Assembly: GCA_000507305.1 (NCBI GenBank)
Contig: DF241017.1
Span: 28,038 to 92,037, forward strand
Source: Breviolum minutum Mf 1.05b.01
Taxonomy: Eukaryota > Sar > Dinophyceae > Suessiales > Symbiodiniaceae
Reading direction: 5' to 3'
Length of the DNA stretch: 64,000 nt
Positions 55,868 through 64,000 of the stretch are shown in pieces. The position numbers and the translations under genes were made by a program. Under the pieces are notes generated by a model. The model was not told the origin of the DNA, did not search any database, and worked only from the letters and a program-made list of their open reading frames with translations. Position 1 is the stretch's first letter, and each line of letters opens with the position of its first letter.

Positions 55868-55997
55868 TGTTACCTCTACCCCCCCCTCAGAAATAAGGGT
55901 TTAATGAGGCCTTACTAAGGGAAACAAATGGTTAATACTATGTTAATACTGTAAATTAATAAACCTTTAATATTTTAAGGCCTTATTTCTGGGGGAG
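55868..55997. mobile_element. fold-back repeat with CAGAAATAAGG termini
   Basis: CCCCCTCAGAAATAAGGGTT at the left mirrors AAGGCCTTATTTCTGGGGG at the right; TTAATACTATGTTAATACTG lies between. Confidence 0.6.
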
Positions 55998-56018
55998 GGT
56001 ACAAATTCGGGGAGTAGG

Positions 56019-56095
56019 TTGACTAGGCATTTAACACTGATACCCTACGGCCGAAACCCACCAACAAATTTCTGGTGCAAGAATCCAGCTTCAGA
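56019..56095 (+). CDS. coding candidate
   Basis: An open frame reads LIPYGRNPPTNFWCKNPASE before GAG|GTGACA. The acceptor is unclear, and the block lies between two fold-back repeats. Confidence 0.3.
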
Positions 56096-56185
56096 GGTGA
56101 CAATTCTCATTGGGGAACCTTTTCGTCCTTCAGCATTTTTCCTACCAGAAATTGCAGGAGGCTTTTTTTGTGCATTTTTGATGCT

Positions 56186-56278
56186 CCTGGAACGCCAAGT
56201 GTCCTATTTTTCTAGGCAACTTTACCCCTAAAACCAGCCACTATTGCCTTAGAAATAGGGCACTTGGCTTTCCAGGCT
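56186..56278. mobile_element. fold-back repeat with CCAAGTGTCC termini
   Basis: CCTGGAACGCCAAGTGTCC at the left pairs with GGGCACTTGGCTTTCCAGG at the right. A single copy was seen. Confidence 0.5.
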
Positions 56279-56428
56279 CTTTGTTTTCTTTTTCTTCAGG
56301 CCTTTTGAAAAGAAGAAAGCAAAGTAAAACTCGAAGCGTCCCCCCCCCCCAAAAAAAAAACAAACCAGCACTTCGTTTCCCAACATAAAAAAACACATGT
56401 CCGTTTCGTCTCCGCGGGTTTTCTGCAG

Positions 56429-56957
56429 TTCTCAAACCACAAAAAAAATCACGGCCGGTCGAAACCCACCAACCAACCCGCCGCGTGTTGGTGGCCGAAG
56501 CCGTCGAAATGATGCTGTGGAGTCTGGTGCTATGGAGTGGTTTGATGGAGTTGGCCTATGGTGCCACCAGTATGGATAAGACGGTGCAACACAAATTGAC
56601 CAAGGTGAGGGAAGAAATGGGTATGGAAGGTATAGAAAAAGGAAGGGGTTCTGGGGGATTGTTTTTTTAGGAGGCAACTTTGGATAGCTTGGTGTTGTTG
56701 TTTTTTCTCTCTTTTTTTTAGTTGTTTTGTAGATTAGTTGTCTATATATTTCTTGGGAGCCTTTTTGGCTCGTTAAACCTCTAAACCTAACAAGACATCA
56801 GAGGTTCTCCCTGTTTTTGGTTGGCAACGTCACCTCCAGTGTCAGTCACCTCCAGGTGCGCAACGTTACGGATGAAATCGATCAAGCTGCCAAACAGGAG
56901 GGGAGGGCATGCCGTGGGAAGTCTGGAATCGTCACCCCCCTGAGCCGATGGTTATAA
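56429..56957 (+). CDS. two-exon 3' gene model with a transmembrane segment, unknown product
   Basis: Exon 56429-56604 follows TTTTCTGCAG; entered with two bases it gives 58 codons: PQKKSRPVETHQPTRRVLVA, then EMMLWSLVLWSGLMELAYGA, then MDKTVQHKLTK, ending AAG|GTGAGG. Exon 56856-56957 follows CACCTCCAG in matching phase 0: VRNVTDEIDQAAKQEGRACR then GKSGIVTPLSRWL and TAA. The middle of exon one forms one hydrophobic helix, so a membrane protein with a cytosolic charged tail is likely. Both splice sites of the intron are textbook. N-terminus not identified. Confidence 0.65.
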
Positions 56958-57149
56958 ATGGAGTGGGCCTGGGGCCCCTACAAGCCTGAAAGATTGTTTA
57001 TTTTTTTGAAGGAAAGCCAGGAACATGTTGAAAAAGATCTTGTTTGGAAGGAGCTGTTTGGAACAGATCAACCTTTTTTTCTCGAAAGGAACATGATTTT
57101 TTTAGGCCATCCAAGCAATTAGGGTGGAAGTGTCAGGAGAGGATATACC

Positions 57150-57262
57150 CTCCCCCAAGACTAACAGTTCGCACCTGAAAATTAGGAATTTTGAAACCCA
57201 AAAGGAAAGGAAGTGGTCTTCCAACCATGAATTTTCAGTTGCTATGTTAGTTTCAGAGAGTG
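57150..57262. mobile_element. family F fold-back element
   Basis: CTCCCCCAAGACTAACAG at the left and GCTATGTTAGTTTCAGAG at the right, diverged arms. Confidence 0.5.
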
Positions 57263-57422
57263 TATGCCCCGGGAAATTTAAGCATGGATAGCAAACATGG
57301 TGGCTCCTTCAGTAAATTTCTAGGTTGTAATTCTTTTTTCAAGCTTCTTATGAGTCAGGGTCACCTCAAAATTGAGTCACCTTCCGTTCTATTCCGCCGT
57401 TTTTCGAATGTTTTCGATATTG

Positions 57423-57494
57423 CCCATACCATCCATGGGACTGGTATATTTACCTACATGTAGGTAAATATACCAGTCCCGTGGGATGGTATGG
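57423..57494. repeat. 72-bp loop-free palindrome
   Basis: Two 36-base arms centred on ACATGT; only two mismatches near the tips. The arms contain GGTATATTTACCTAC. The same words occur scattered at 1-40, 727-790, 1961-2040, 19030-19100, 37480-37720 and 51575-51640. Confidence 0.75.
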
Positions 57495-57620
57495 GTTGTA
57501 CCCTTGGCTGCCGGCCGGGGGAGTTTCAAAACTTCCAACCCCCCTCCTGAGTTGTTTAAACCGGAAAGGTCATGGTGCTGCAAGATAAGAATTGGCAGCT
57601 CGGCGATTGGGGAGATTTCT

Positions 57621-57748
57621 TACACCCCTGGTAGATTAACGGCTGTAACATTTCATCATGGAGGCAGGTTTGGTTCAGATCATGACTTCCTTTCTTTTCA
57701 TGGGTGATGGCTGTAAGGTTCCATCCGTTACTCTTCCGGGGGTGTAAA
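57621..57748. mobile_element. family E element with small insertions
   Basis: TTACACCCCTGGTAGATTAA to TCTTCCGGGGGTGTAAAG; GGCTGTAA appears inserted near both arms. Confidence 0.55.
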
Positions 57749-57938
57749 GGGGTTGGATTATTCTTGGGTTTGGGAAAAATCTCCACCATCTTTTTTTGAC
57801 AAAGAAACAACAAAAACTGACTCCAAAACAGTGCCCGAAATGATAGAAACTTTGACATGCGCCACAAATAAGTGCTTGTTTTTTTCCCGCAGTTTTCCCG
57901 TATTTTTTTTTGTGTGTTTTTTTGTTTTCAGCTTTCAG

Positions 57939-59069
57939 CAGCGACCAAATGAAGGATAGGACCTTACAGCAAACGATGGGCTCAGCTTTCGTTTTTGTAG
58001 GCAGAGAAGGTCGTGGTTGGATCTACTCTCCAGGAAACGATCACATGTCCCCACCAAACGGCAAAAGGAAAATCATCGACTCAAAAAAGTGCCAAGTTTG
58101 GGAAGGGATATGTTCGTTCCCTGGAGGGTAGATACATCATTTTTGACCCTGATGTAAAAGTTATCCGACGGAAAAAGAAGGTACAAAAATCCTGACTCTA
58201 TTAAACGGTGAATGGTTGGTATTTTGTCCTATAGGGTTTTCTACCCATCAAAAAGAGGGGCTAAAAAATTAGATGAAGTTGTTTCCATTTGTTTTCTGGG
58301 TCAGGTTTTTTTTTTTGAGGGACTAACATGCATCTCATCCCAAAAAAGAAGAACCACAGGATATGAAGAGATAGATTTTCATGTGCTTTTCCCCCCCATC
58401 TCTGCAGAGTTTTTTTTGGGGTCCAAGGCTTGGAGGATGTATTTCCAATGATTAAGAAAGACTGCCCTCCAGGTAACTAACTAATAACTAACCTAGCTGG
58501 TTGCTTGGATTTCGGGAGCTAAGGTGCTTGGAGTATATACATTTGGTCAATTGAAGGAAGGAACACAAGTTCTGAGCAACAATGATGGGTTCTTTTCTCT
58601 TTCAACACCGGTAGCGCCGTGAAATTTTTTACTGTTACGACTCAGCTCCAACCCTGAAACCGGTGGTGGTTTCAACGATTTTTTGGGGCAATTTTTTTTG
58701 GTGTCGCAACGAAGATGAAGCCAACCCTTGCTATGTTGAAGAGATGGGAGGCCAACAAAAATCCCATGGCAAAACCATCGGGTAGAGATCAAAAGGTAGG
58801 GTTTGATGTAAAGGGTCAATGTATAATAAAAAACAATATGGGTGTTTCCGAAAATGGTGGGTTTCCCCCCCAAATCATCCATTTTAATAGGGATTTCCAT
58901 TATTTTCACCATCCATTTTTGGGTGTTTTCCCCCTATTTTTGGGAAACACCCAATCTGTAGGAACCAAGGTCAACTGAACACTGCTCCTCCCTACACCTC
59001 CCTGAGGTTGCCCGGATCACCCGAAACGAAGAAGGCCACAGCACAGTTGCAGGCCAGGCGCCGTTTTAA
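57939..59069 (+). CDS. four-exon 3' gene model, basic, unknown product
   Basis: Exons 57939-57996, 58127-58180, 58715-58795, 59007-59069. Exon one, entered with one base after CTTTCAG: SDQMKDRTLQQTMGSAFVF, before GTAGGC. Exon two: GRYIIFDPDVKVIRRKKK, ending AAG|GTACAA. Exon three: MKPTLAMLKRWEANKNPMAK then PSGRDQK, ending AAG|GTAGGG. Exon four in phase 0: VARITRNEEGHSTVAGQAPF and TAA. The next frame of exon four (ATAQLQARRRFKKRWRKTLE) is longer and also coding-like, so the tail is unresolved. The first intron contains a family G element whose right end supplies the acceptor. Product strongly basic. Confidence 0.55.
58029..58128. mobile_element. family G fold-back element at an exon edge
   Basis: CTCTCCAGGAAACGATCAC at the left, GTTCGTTCCCTGGAGGGT at the right. 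Its right end supplies the AG acceptor of exon 58127-58180. Confidence 0.6.
58837..58953. mobile_element. family B element, GGGTTTCCCCCC subtype
   Basis: This subtype has GGTGGGTTTCCCCCCCAAAT in place of the GGTACCCC word. Shared with 1147-1272 and 21047-21166, which both use GGTTCAACACCCATATG at the right end. Confidence 0.7.
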
Positions 59070-59462
59070 AAAACGTTGGAGAAAAACGTTGGAAACGGTG
59101 GTGATGAGTTCAAACGATCCATCTACTTTTTTCCATCTACGTTTTTCCTAAAGAAGTCGCACCTGAAAAGATATTAGTCCAAAAGAAGGAAAAATCATGT
59201 TCCAAGCATCAGTTTTGCCGGGTTCATTTCAGAGACCCATATACTAAAGATGGAACACACCATAACAAACCATATTTTGGACCCGTATTGAATCACGGGA
59301 CTGGGATAATCATCCATCCACACATCCATCACAAGTTCGCGACAAATGAAACCTTCCCCTTAGTAAGTCGTTAGTAACCCCCGTTTATAAGCCATTCAGA
59401 CCATTTGGAAGGGGAACAGCCCCAGTTAAGGGACTTACTAACCATGCTCCTCCCCAATAAAA

Positions 59463-59560
59463 TTGACATATAGCTGGATGGAAAATCCACTATGATGGTA
59501 TTTACCAGGAAAAAATCAGTGGATTTTCCATCCAACTATGTTATATTTAACTGGAAATCC
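59463..59560. mobile_element. fold-back repeat
   Basis: ATAGCTGGATGGAAAATCCAC pairs with its complement (GTGGATTTTCCATCCAACTAT) across an AT-rich loop. Confidence 0.55.
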
Positions 59561-59735
59561 CCTCCCCTTTAGGAAACCAAAAGTCAGTAATTGAGTCCCT
59601 TCTAGTTATAGATAGCTGGTAGTAACCTCCTATAAGAAACCACAAAAACTAAGTGGGGGCACCATCCTTCAAGCTGAGGAAAAAGCTTTTGTTGTTGTCG
59701 TGAAAGTTGTGGAACTTTCATAGTCGTCGTTTGAG

Positions 59736-59809
59736 GCTTTGCTTCAAGCAGCGGAGCAAACAAATACGCAACTGCAGATGGGCTTGGGCACCGTGAAGGG
59801 CAAGGCGCC
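59736..59809 (+). CDS. internal exon, unknown product
   Basis: After CGTTTGAG in phase 0: ALLQAAEQTNTQLQMGLGTV then KGKA, ending GCC|GTAAAG with two bases left. Clear coding composition. A family A element begins 31 bases downstream. Confidence 0.6.
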
Positions 59810-59839
59810 GTAAAGGGTGAAAACCTTCGAAAAGTATTT

Positions 59840-59970
59840 CTTGATGGTTCGGAAATCCGGGGAGCACCAGTTGAGGTTGGCAGTTTATCCCATTATTTAC
59901 AAGGTTACGCATGCATGTATATTCGGATGTATATGCCAGGAGGTTAGCCGAATTTCTGAACCATCAACAG
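59840..59970. mobile_element. family A fold-back element
   Basis: TTGATGGTTCGGAAATCC and CTGAACCATCAACAG termini; the core is in opposite orientation to most copies. Confidence 0.6.
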
Positions 59971-60246
59971 TAGCAATGAAGGAATCCTGGAATGAAGGAA
60001 GGAAACACATTTGACAGGAAGAACAATCCGAGTTTTTTTTTCAGGAAGAGTTTGGAGACTTAGGGAGATTTCACCAGTCTCTGTTGGACTTGAATTTTGG
60101 ACTTAAAGCTTTCACTTTAAAAGGTGTGAAAGATAGGAATCCAAAGCACCATCTGAAATTTAATGACTCCAAAACAATTGCCCTCAAAATGGATTTCTGA
60201 AAAGAGACAACTGTGGAACACGCCAGAAATTTTTCCGTGAAATGAG

Positions 60247-60290
60247 TTGAACGCCATGAAGTTCTTCGGAAAAATCTACTACTTTCAAAG
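60247..60290 (+). CDS. short internal exon
   Basis: After AAATGAG in phase 0: LNAMKFFGKIYYFQ, ending CAAAG|GTTTGG. Short, so support is modest. A minus ORF of 103 codons covers it without splice support. Confidence 0.4.
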
Positions 60291-60586
60291 GTTTGGACCA
60301 AACAAATGTCTTTTGTCATGTCCCTAACGCTCGAATGACAAGCTAGAAAACATAGGGAAAGTACCGTTTTTTTTCTAGGCAACCGTGGCTAATTTTAGAT
60401 TTCAAGTTGATGGAACTTAACGTCGCAACGGCTGTTTTCCATTATTCCAAAAAGGCCATGATTTTAGTTGTGATTTAAAAATCAACAATACCGGGGTGAT
60501 GATTCATTTTTCATGGTCTTTGACAATTTTCGGGATCTTGAAATGTGGGATTGTTTCATTTTTCCCACCCGAAAAGTTGTAGACTT

Positions 60587-60684
60587 TTAGATCTGGGAGG
60601 TGGTGGAACTGAAGATGGGAATGTTTTCTAGTGGTAGGATCCCTGCAAGAATGACCAAATTGCCTGGCAATTTTTCCACGATTC
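60587..60684 (-). CDS. possible terminal exon on the minus strand
   Basis: After GGTCAG in phase 0: GRIVEKLPGNLVILAGILPL then ENIPIFSSTTSQI and TAA. The plus strand also has a short open frame (MGMFSSGRIPARMTKLPGNF), so the strand is uncertain. Confidence 0.35.
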
Positions 60685-60968
60685 TTCCCTGACCTTTTCG
60701 GATTATTTGACCGGGTGAAGTGAAAGTTTTTTCATGTGAAGTGACGATTTTCAAGAAAAAAGGGTCAGTCATTGAAATACCTGGGATTTGTTTTTGAAAA
60801 AAAACATGCTAAGTAAACAAGTCCTAAAAAAAGGGGGTACCCCTTTGAAAAAAAAAACATTCCTTTCTTTCCCAACTTCCTATTAATAGAAGCCACCACC
60901 TCACCTGTCCCCAACTTGTTTGCCACCACAAATCCACCTCATCAACCCCGGCCCTTTTTTTCAACAAG

Positions 60969-61115
60969 GCCGCAGCGGCGCAGATGAAATTGGATCAAGC
61001 GAAAACGGTGTCCTCCGCGGCATGTCAAGTTTCCTCCCTCTGCGATTTGGCCTCGAGCAAGGCCCTACTACCGGGGCGGAGCGAGGGCCAAGCAGCTGTT
61101 GAAAAAAAAACCTGA
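60969..61115 (+). CDS. terminal exon, Ala/Ser/Lys-rich, unknown product
   Basis: After TTTTCAACAAG in phase 0, 48 codons and TGA: AAAAQMKLDQAKTVSSAACQ, VSSLCDLASSKALLPGRSEG, QAAVEKKT. GC-rich and clearly coding. A second plus frame is open (GADEIGSSENGVLRGMSSF) but has no better support. Could be the 3' end of the gene containing 59736-59809. Confidence 0.6.
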   Translation, partial: AAAAQMKLDQAKTVSSAACQVSSLCDLASSKALLPGRSEGQAAVEKKT

Positions 61116-61173
61116 AAAGGAACCGTTTTTAGAAGGAATTTCAACTTCCAACCATCAATTTTCAGGCAAAGAT

Positions 61174-61280
61174 GTTACACTCCGGTAAACTAACATAGCA
61201 ATGGGAAATCCACCATTTGAAGATGTGTCTCCTATTGAAAATGGTGGTTTTCCATTGCTATGTTAGTTTACCAGAGGGTA
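61174..61280. mobile_element. family F fold-back element
   Basis: Left CTCCGGTAAACTAACATAGC and right GCTATGTTAGTTTACCAG, with long matching inner arms around GGAAATCCACCATTT. One of the best-preserved palindromes of the family. Confidence 0.7.
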
Positions 61281-61330
61281 ACATTAAGTTCGTATTGCTG
61301 TTCGGGTTCCAGTTTTGGTTCACTCTTCCA

Positions 61331-61375
61331 ACTCTAATGATGTCCAACTCTAATGATGTCCAACAACTGATGATC
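61331..61375. repeat. 17-bp tandem duplication
   Basis: CCAACTCTAATGATGT occurs twice in a row, followed by a third partial copy. Confidence 0.8.
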
Positions 61376-61393
61376 GATGTTTATTAAATTTAG

Positions 61394-61511
61394 AAGCCTG
61401 CCAAAAGGCCACCCCACCACCTTTGTATCGCAGCAGTTCATTGACGGAAGATATCTGGAAGTCACCACTTGGGCAAGGCAACAACAACCACTTGCGGAAG
61501 GAAGATTCGAT
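61394..61511 (+). CDS. internal exon, unknown product
   Basis: After AAATTTAG, entered with one base, 39 codons: SLPKGHPTTFVSQQFIDGRY then LEVTTWARQQQPLAEGRFD, ending GAT|GTTTGG. The frame stays open into a family G element at 61522, so the donor may lie slightly further right. Confidence 0.6.
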
Positions 61512-61728
61512 GTTTGGAATTTGTCTCCTGGGAAACGGATACATAATCCCCTGAAGTGCGTCCATTTTGAGTCGATGATGATTTTTCCAAACTTCCCCAG
61601 GTGGGATTCCTGTTAATTTCCTGGAGGGTATGTTCTTTTTTTCACATATTTTTGTTTCGTTGTCAACGTACCCTGCACCCTCAACAAAACTCAGCACCAA
61701 ATTCCACACCCTTAAAATCAAATTCTAG

Positions 61729-62210
61729 TCAGCCAACGCCCAGCCCACCCCTAGTTGCCCCGCCACTCAGCAACAAGGCTTGATTATCCTGCACCAGTTG
61801 ATATGGTAGTTTTTCCCACTATTTACAGGGGGTTTTAGACATTCCTTTCGATGGTTTTCTCGAAAACGGATTTCTGAAGCATCAACAGTACATCCAGGGG
61901 ATACCCAAATGGATGTTTCCAAAAATAGTGGTACCCCCAAATCATCCATTTTAATAGGGTGTTCCATTATAAACCATCCATTTTGGGGTACCTCTATTTT
62001 TGGAAACACCCATATGTAGGAAACATTTGTTGGAAACACCCTGGAAGAGGAGATTCCTACTAAAAAACCATCATTTTCAGGTTCCATGTTAGTTTTCGGA
62101 GGGGTACCCAAATGGTTCAGCCAACGCCCGAAATCGCAACCTTTATTTCTGGAGGGATTTGCCACCTCTCCTCTCCAAAGGTGGCCGATGTACGCATCAC
62201 TGAGCTCAAG
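61729..62210 (+). CDS. two-exon partial model, unknown product
   Basis: Exon 61729-61777 after TTCTAG, entered with one base: QPTPSPPLVAPPLSNK, Pro-rich, ending AAG|GCTTGA, a GC donor. Exon 62121-62210 after GGTTCAG in phase 0, 30 codons: PTPEIATFISGGICHLSSPK then VADVRITELK, ending AAG|GTGTGG. Phases match. The intron holds one family A element, one B element and a partial F element in tandem. Confidence 0.55.
61908..62015. mobile_element. family B fold-back element
   Basis: Nearly identical to 39789-39896, with complete termini (ATGGATGTTTCC and GGAAACACCCAT). Confidence 0.75.
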
Positions 62211-62269
62211 GTGTGGTTTTTTACCCAAAAAAATGGTGGGGTTGTTTGGTGGGATTTCTTTTTAGATGT

Positions 62270-62575
62270 CTTTTTTTTTGAGTTGATGATTTGATGTTGG
62301 ATTTTTTTTGGATGTTTTTTCTTTTTTCTATTTTGAAAGGTTTTTGGATGTTTCTTTGATGTTTTGATATTTGAACTGATGATTTGATGCTGGGTTTCTA
62401 TGTGATTTTTTTTTGAAGGGTTCTTTCTGAATGATTTTTGGTGATTTGATGTTGAATTTGTTATGATGATTTCCCATGATTTTGGATGATTTTTTGAGTT
62501 GATGATTTGACGTTGGATTTTCCGGATGTTTCTATATGATCTTTTTTGACTTGATGATTCGGTGTTGGATCTTTT
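62270..62575. repeat. degenerate TTGATGATTTGATGTTGGAT repeat
   Basis: Imperfect repeats of GATGATTTGATGTTGGATTT separated by T-runs. It generates the long Lys/Ser/Asn minus ORF of this region, which is low-complexity and not supported as a gene. Confidence 0.7.
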
Positions 62576-62954
62576 TGGAGATTCATTTTTCCGGCCGTTT
62601 CTGCAAAGACGAAAAAACACACAGTCCATTTTTTGGTTGAAATGAAAGGGATCGGGGGAACAACCTTATGATGACCCTTCGCCAGGTTGATAAGATTTCC
62701 TTGGTGAGTTGATTTTTGGAGTTCAGAATCGATTTACCTTGATTCATTTTGATTTGATTCTCGGTTATTTTCCGAGAGAGAAAATACCTACTGCGAATTG
62801 GGAAATATCTCGTTTTTCCCCAAGGGAAAAAAAACGTAACGTCGTCCCTTTGAGCCCCTCGCTACCTTTTTTACAACATCATCAAACAAACACAAACACG
62901 GTGAAAAAAATTGCTTCCGCTGGATTGTGACTGTTTTGCGGGACCCGGTTTCAG

Positions 62955-63031
62955 GAGATGTTGCAAGACTTTGAGATCACGAACAACTGGGATTTGGGAT
63001 TTTATGGCTATGAAGGAGATGTGGGTGCCAG
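62955..63031 (+). CDS. internal exon, acidic, unknown product
   Basis: After CGGTTTCAG in phase 0: EMLQDFEITNNWDLGFYGYE then GDVGA, ending GCCAG|GTGCTT with two bases left. Clear coding composition. The frame stays open further, so a later donor is possible. Confidence 0.6.
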
Positions 63032-63602
63032 GTGCTTGAGTTTAAGCCATTGGATATCTGGGGAGGTTTGGGTTGGGAAACACATGTTTTTTTTGTGGGA
63101 AAAATGGCAGAAAAAACAAACCAGAATCCATACATGTGCTATAAAACGTATCATCATCATGTGTTCAATTCTACACAATAACATGTATATATGTCTAAAT
63201 ACATATTTGCATATTGTTTACATATGTACATGCAAAAACCACCGTAACCACTTCTGTATAAAGATATGTATTATAGAAACCAGAAAATAACCATCGTCAC
63301 TAAAGTCACTTGGGGGGTCATCATGGGTGGGATTATGTACCCGGACCCTTGAAAGCATTTTCATGTTTGCACTAATATTTTTCACGGCAACCAAACACCC
63401 ACCATGTTTGGTAGAATTTTGTTGCCACGTTTTTTTAGACCATGGATTATATATAAATCGACTTTCCCCATGTTTGTGGGTTGTAACGCCTAGCATACTG
63501 TAAACTAAGCTAGCATAGCAACTGTCAACCATGATCCACCAAGATTTGTGAGATTTCAGTGTTTTTTTTTTTAAATTCCCGACCCGGCATGCCAGTCAAC
63601 AG

Positions 63603-63649
63603 CGGACGATGCATAACGTCGAAGAACAAAAGAGACTGGGCAACGCATG
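63603..63649 (+). CDS. short internal exon
   Basis: After GTCAACAG in phase 0: RTMHNVEEQKRLGNA, ending GCATG|GTGACT with two bases left. It does not link directly in phase to 63031. Confidence 0.5.
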
Positions 63650-64000
63650 GTGACTTTTGAAAACGGGGAAACTCCGAATGGGCAGCTACCGAAACCCCGA
63701 TTATTTGCTGTAATTTTTGCTGTATATAGGGAATGATAAATTACCCAGCTGTGTAGGGACTATTAATAAATGCCATTGTGAGGAATCTTCGTCATTTACC
63801 CACTAATTTAATGGAATGTCACACAAGTTTTGAACACTGCTCCAAATGGGCATTGATAATTGACACTCTGACCTCCACTCTCTCTTGAGGCAGGTTTTTT
63901 TTCCCGAATGCGTAGCGAAGGGTTCCCGTTTATAGTTGGGGTCTGGGGTTGGACCTGTGTTCGCTTTGTTTTGCTGCCTCGTCGTCGCCTCGTCGTCGCC

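Noticed and set aside
56750-56775. Possible dinoflagellate spliced-leader relic (CCTTTTTGGCTCG)
   Set aside because: It differs from the known spliced-leader end at several positions and is not next to a predicted start.
62117-62629. 170-codon minus-strand ORF
   Set aside because: It is a translation of a degenerate GATGATTTGATG repeat (Lys/Ser/Asn-rich) and runs over a supported plus-strand exon at 62121-62210.

Overview
This looks like nuclear DNA of a eukaryotic alga, most probably a dinoflagellate (Suessiales/Symbiodiniaceae-like). That placement is inferred from gene architecture, not from a recognised marker gene. There are no operons, ribosome-binding sites or long prokaryotic ORFs. 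Coding signal comes as short, often GC-richer blocks of about 20-250 nt, bounded by pyrimidine-rich AG acceptors and by GT, or sometimes GC or GA, donors. The long AT-rich spaces between them are packed with fold-back (MITE-like) repeats. Non-canonical GC/GA donors and repeat-rich introns are known features of dinoflagellate genes. No spliced-leader relic, rRNA or tRNA was recognised. Most short ORFs in the window are shadows of repeats or of exons in another frame.

Layout. Positions 1-19 kb carry plus-strand exons. The best runs are 5927-11340 (eleven exons keep one open phase when joined), 14783-16150 and 16738-18531 (five exons ending in a stop). Positions 19-28 kb hold more plus-strand exons, including a compact three-exon gene at 21695-22037. 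At 29188-31623 a plus-strand gene of at least six exons ends and faces a minus-strand gene whose exons run from 35920 down to 32093. From 36 to 64 kb plus exons dominate, with one more minus model at 38826-38272. The most complete model is 51442-52406: in-frame upstream stop, ATG, five exons, stop, 152 codons. No product could be assigned by eye to a named family, so symbols are empty and functions are not claimed.

Repeats. At least eight families of about 85-140 bp fold-back elements recur, named here A to H. Four of them (A, C, F, G) also occur as what appear to be entire introns: the element starts at a donor and ends at an AG, and removing it keeps the flanking reading frames open. The inverted termini pair a CTG-like left end with a CAG-like right end, so both splice sites come from the repeat itself. 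This matches introners (intron-generating transposons) and is the most interesting feature of the window. Other oddities are a cluster of CGCGAAAG words at 46.8-47.25 kb, a degenerate local duplication at 47.9/48.5 kb, a loop-free 72-bp palindrome at 57.4 kb, and two assembly gaps (26517-26638, 37838-37948), each directly after a fold-back or homopolymer.

Limits. Exon boundaries were read by eye from splice motifs, phase continuity and protein-like composition, without transcripts or database searches. In several GC-rich blocks two frames look equally coding. Where stretches between listed exons and repeats are not mentioned, only AT-rich intronic or intergenic sequence without recognisable signal was seen.
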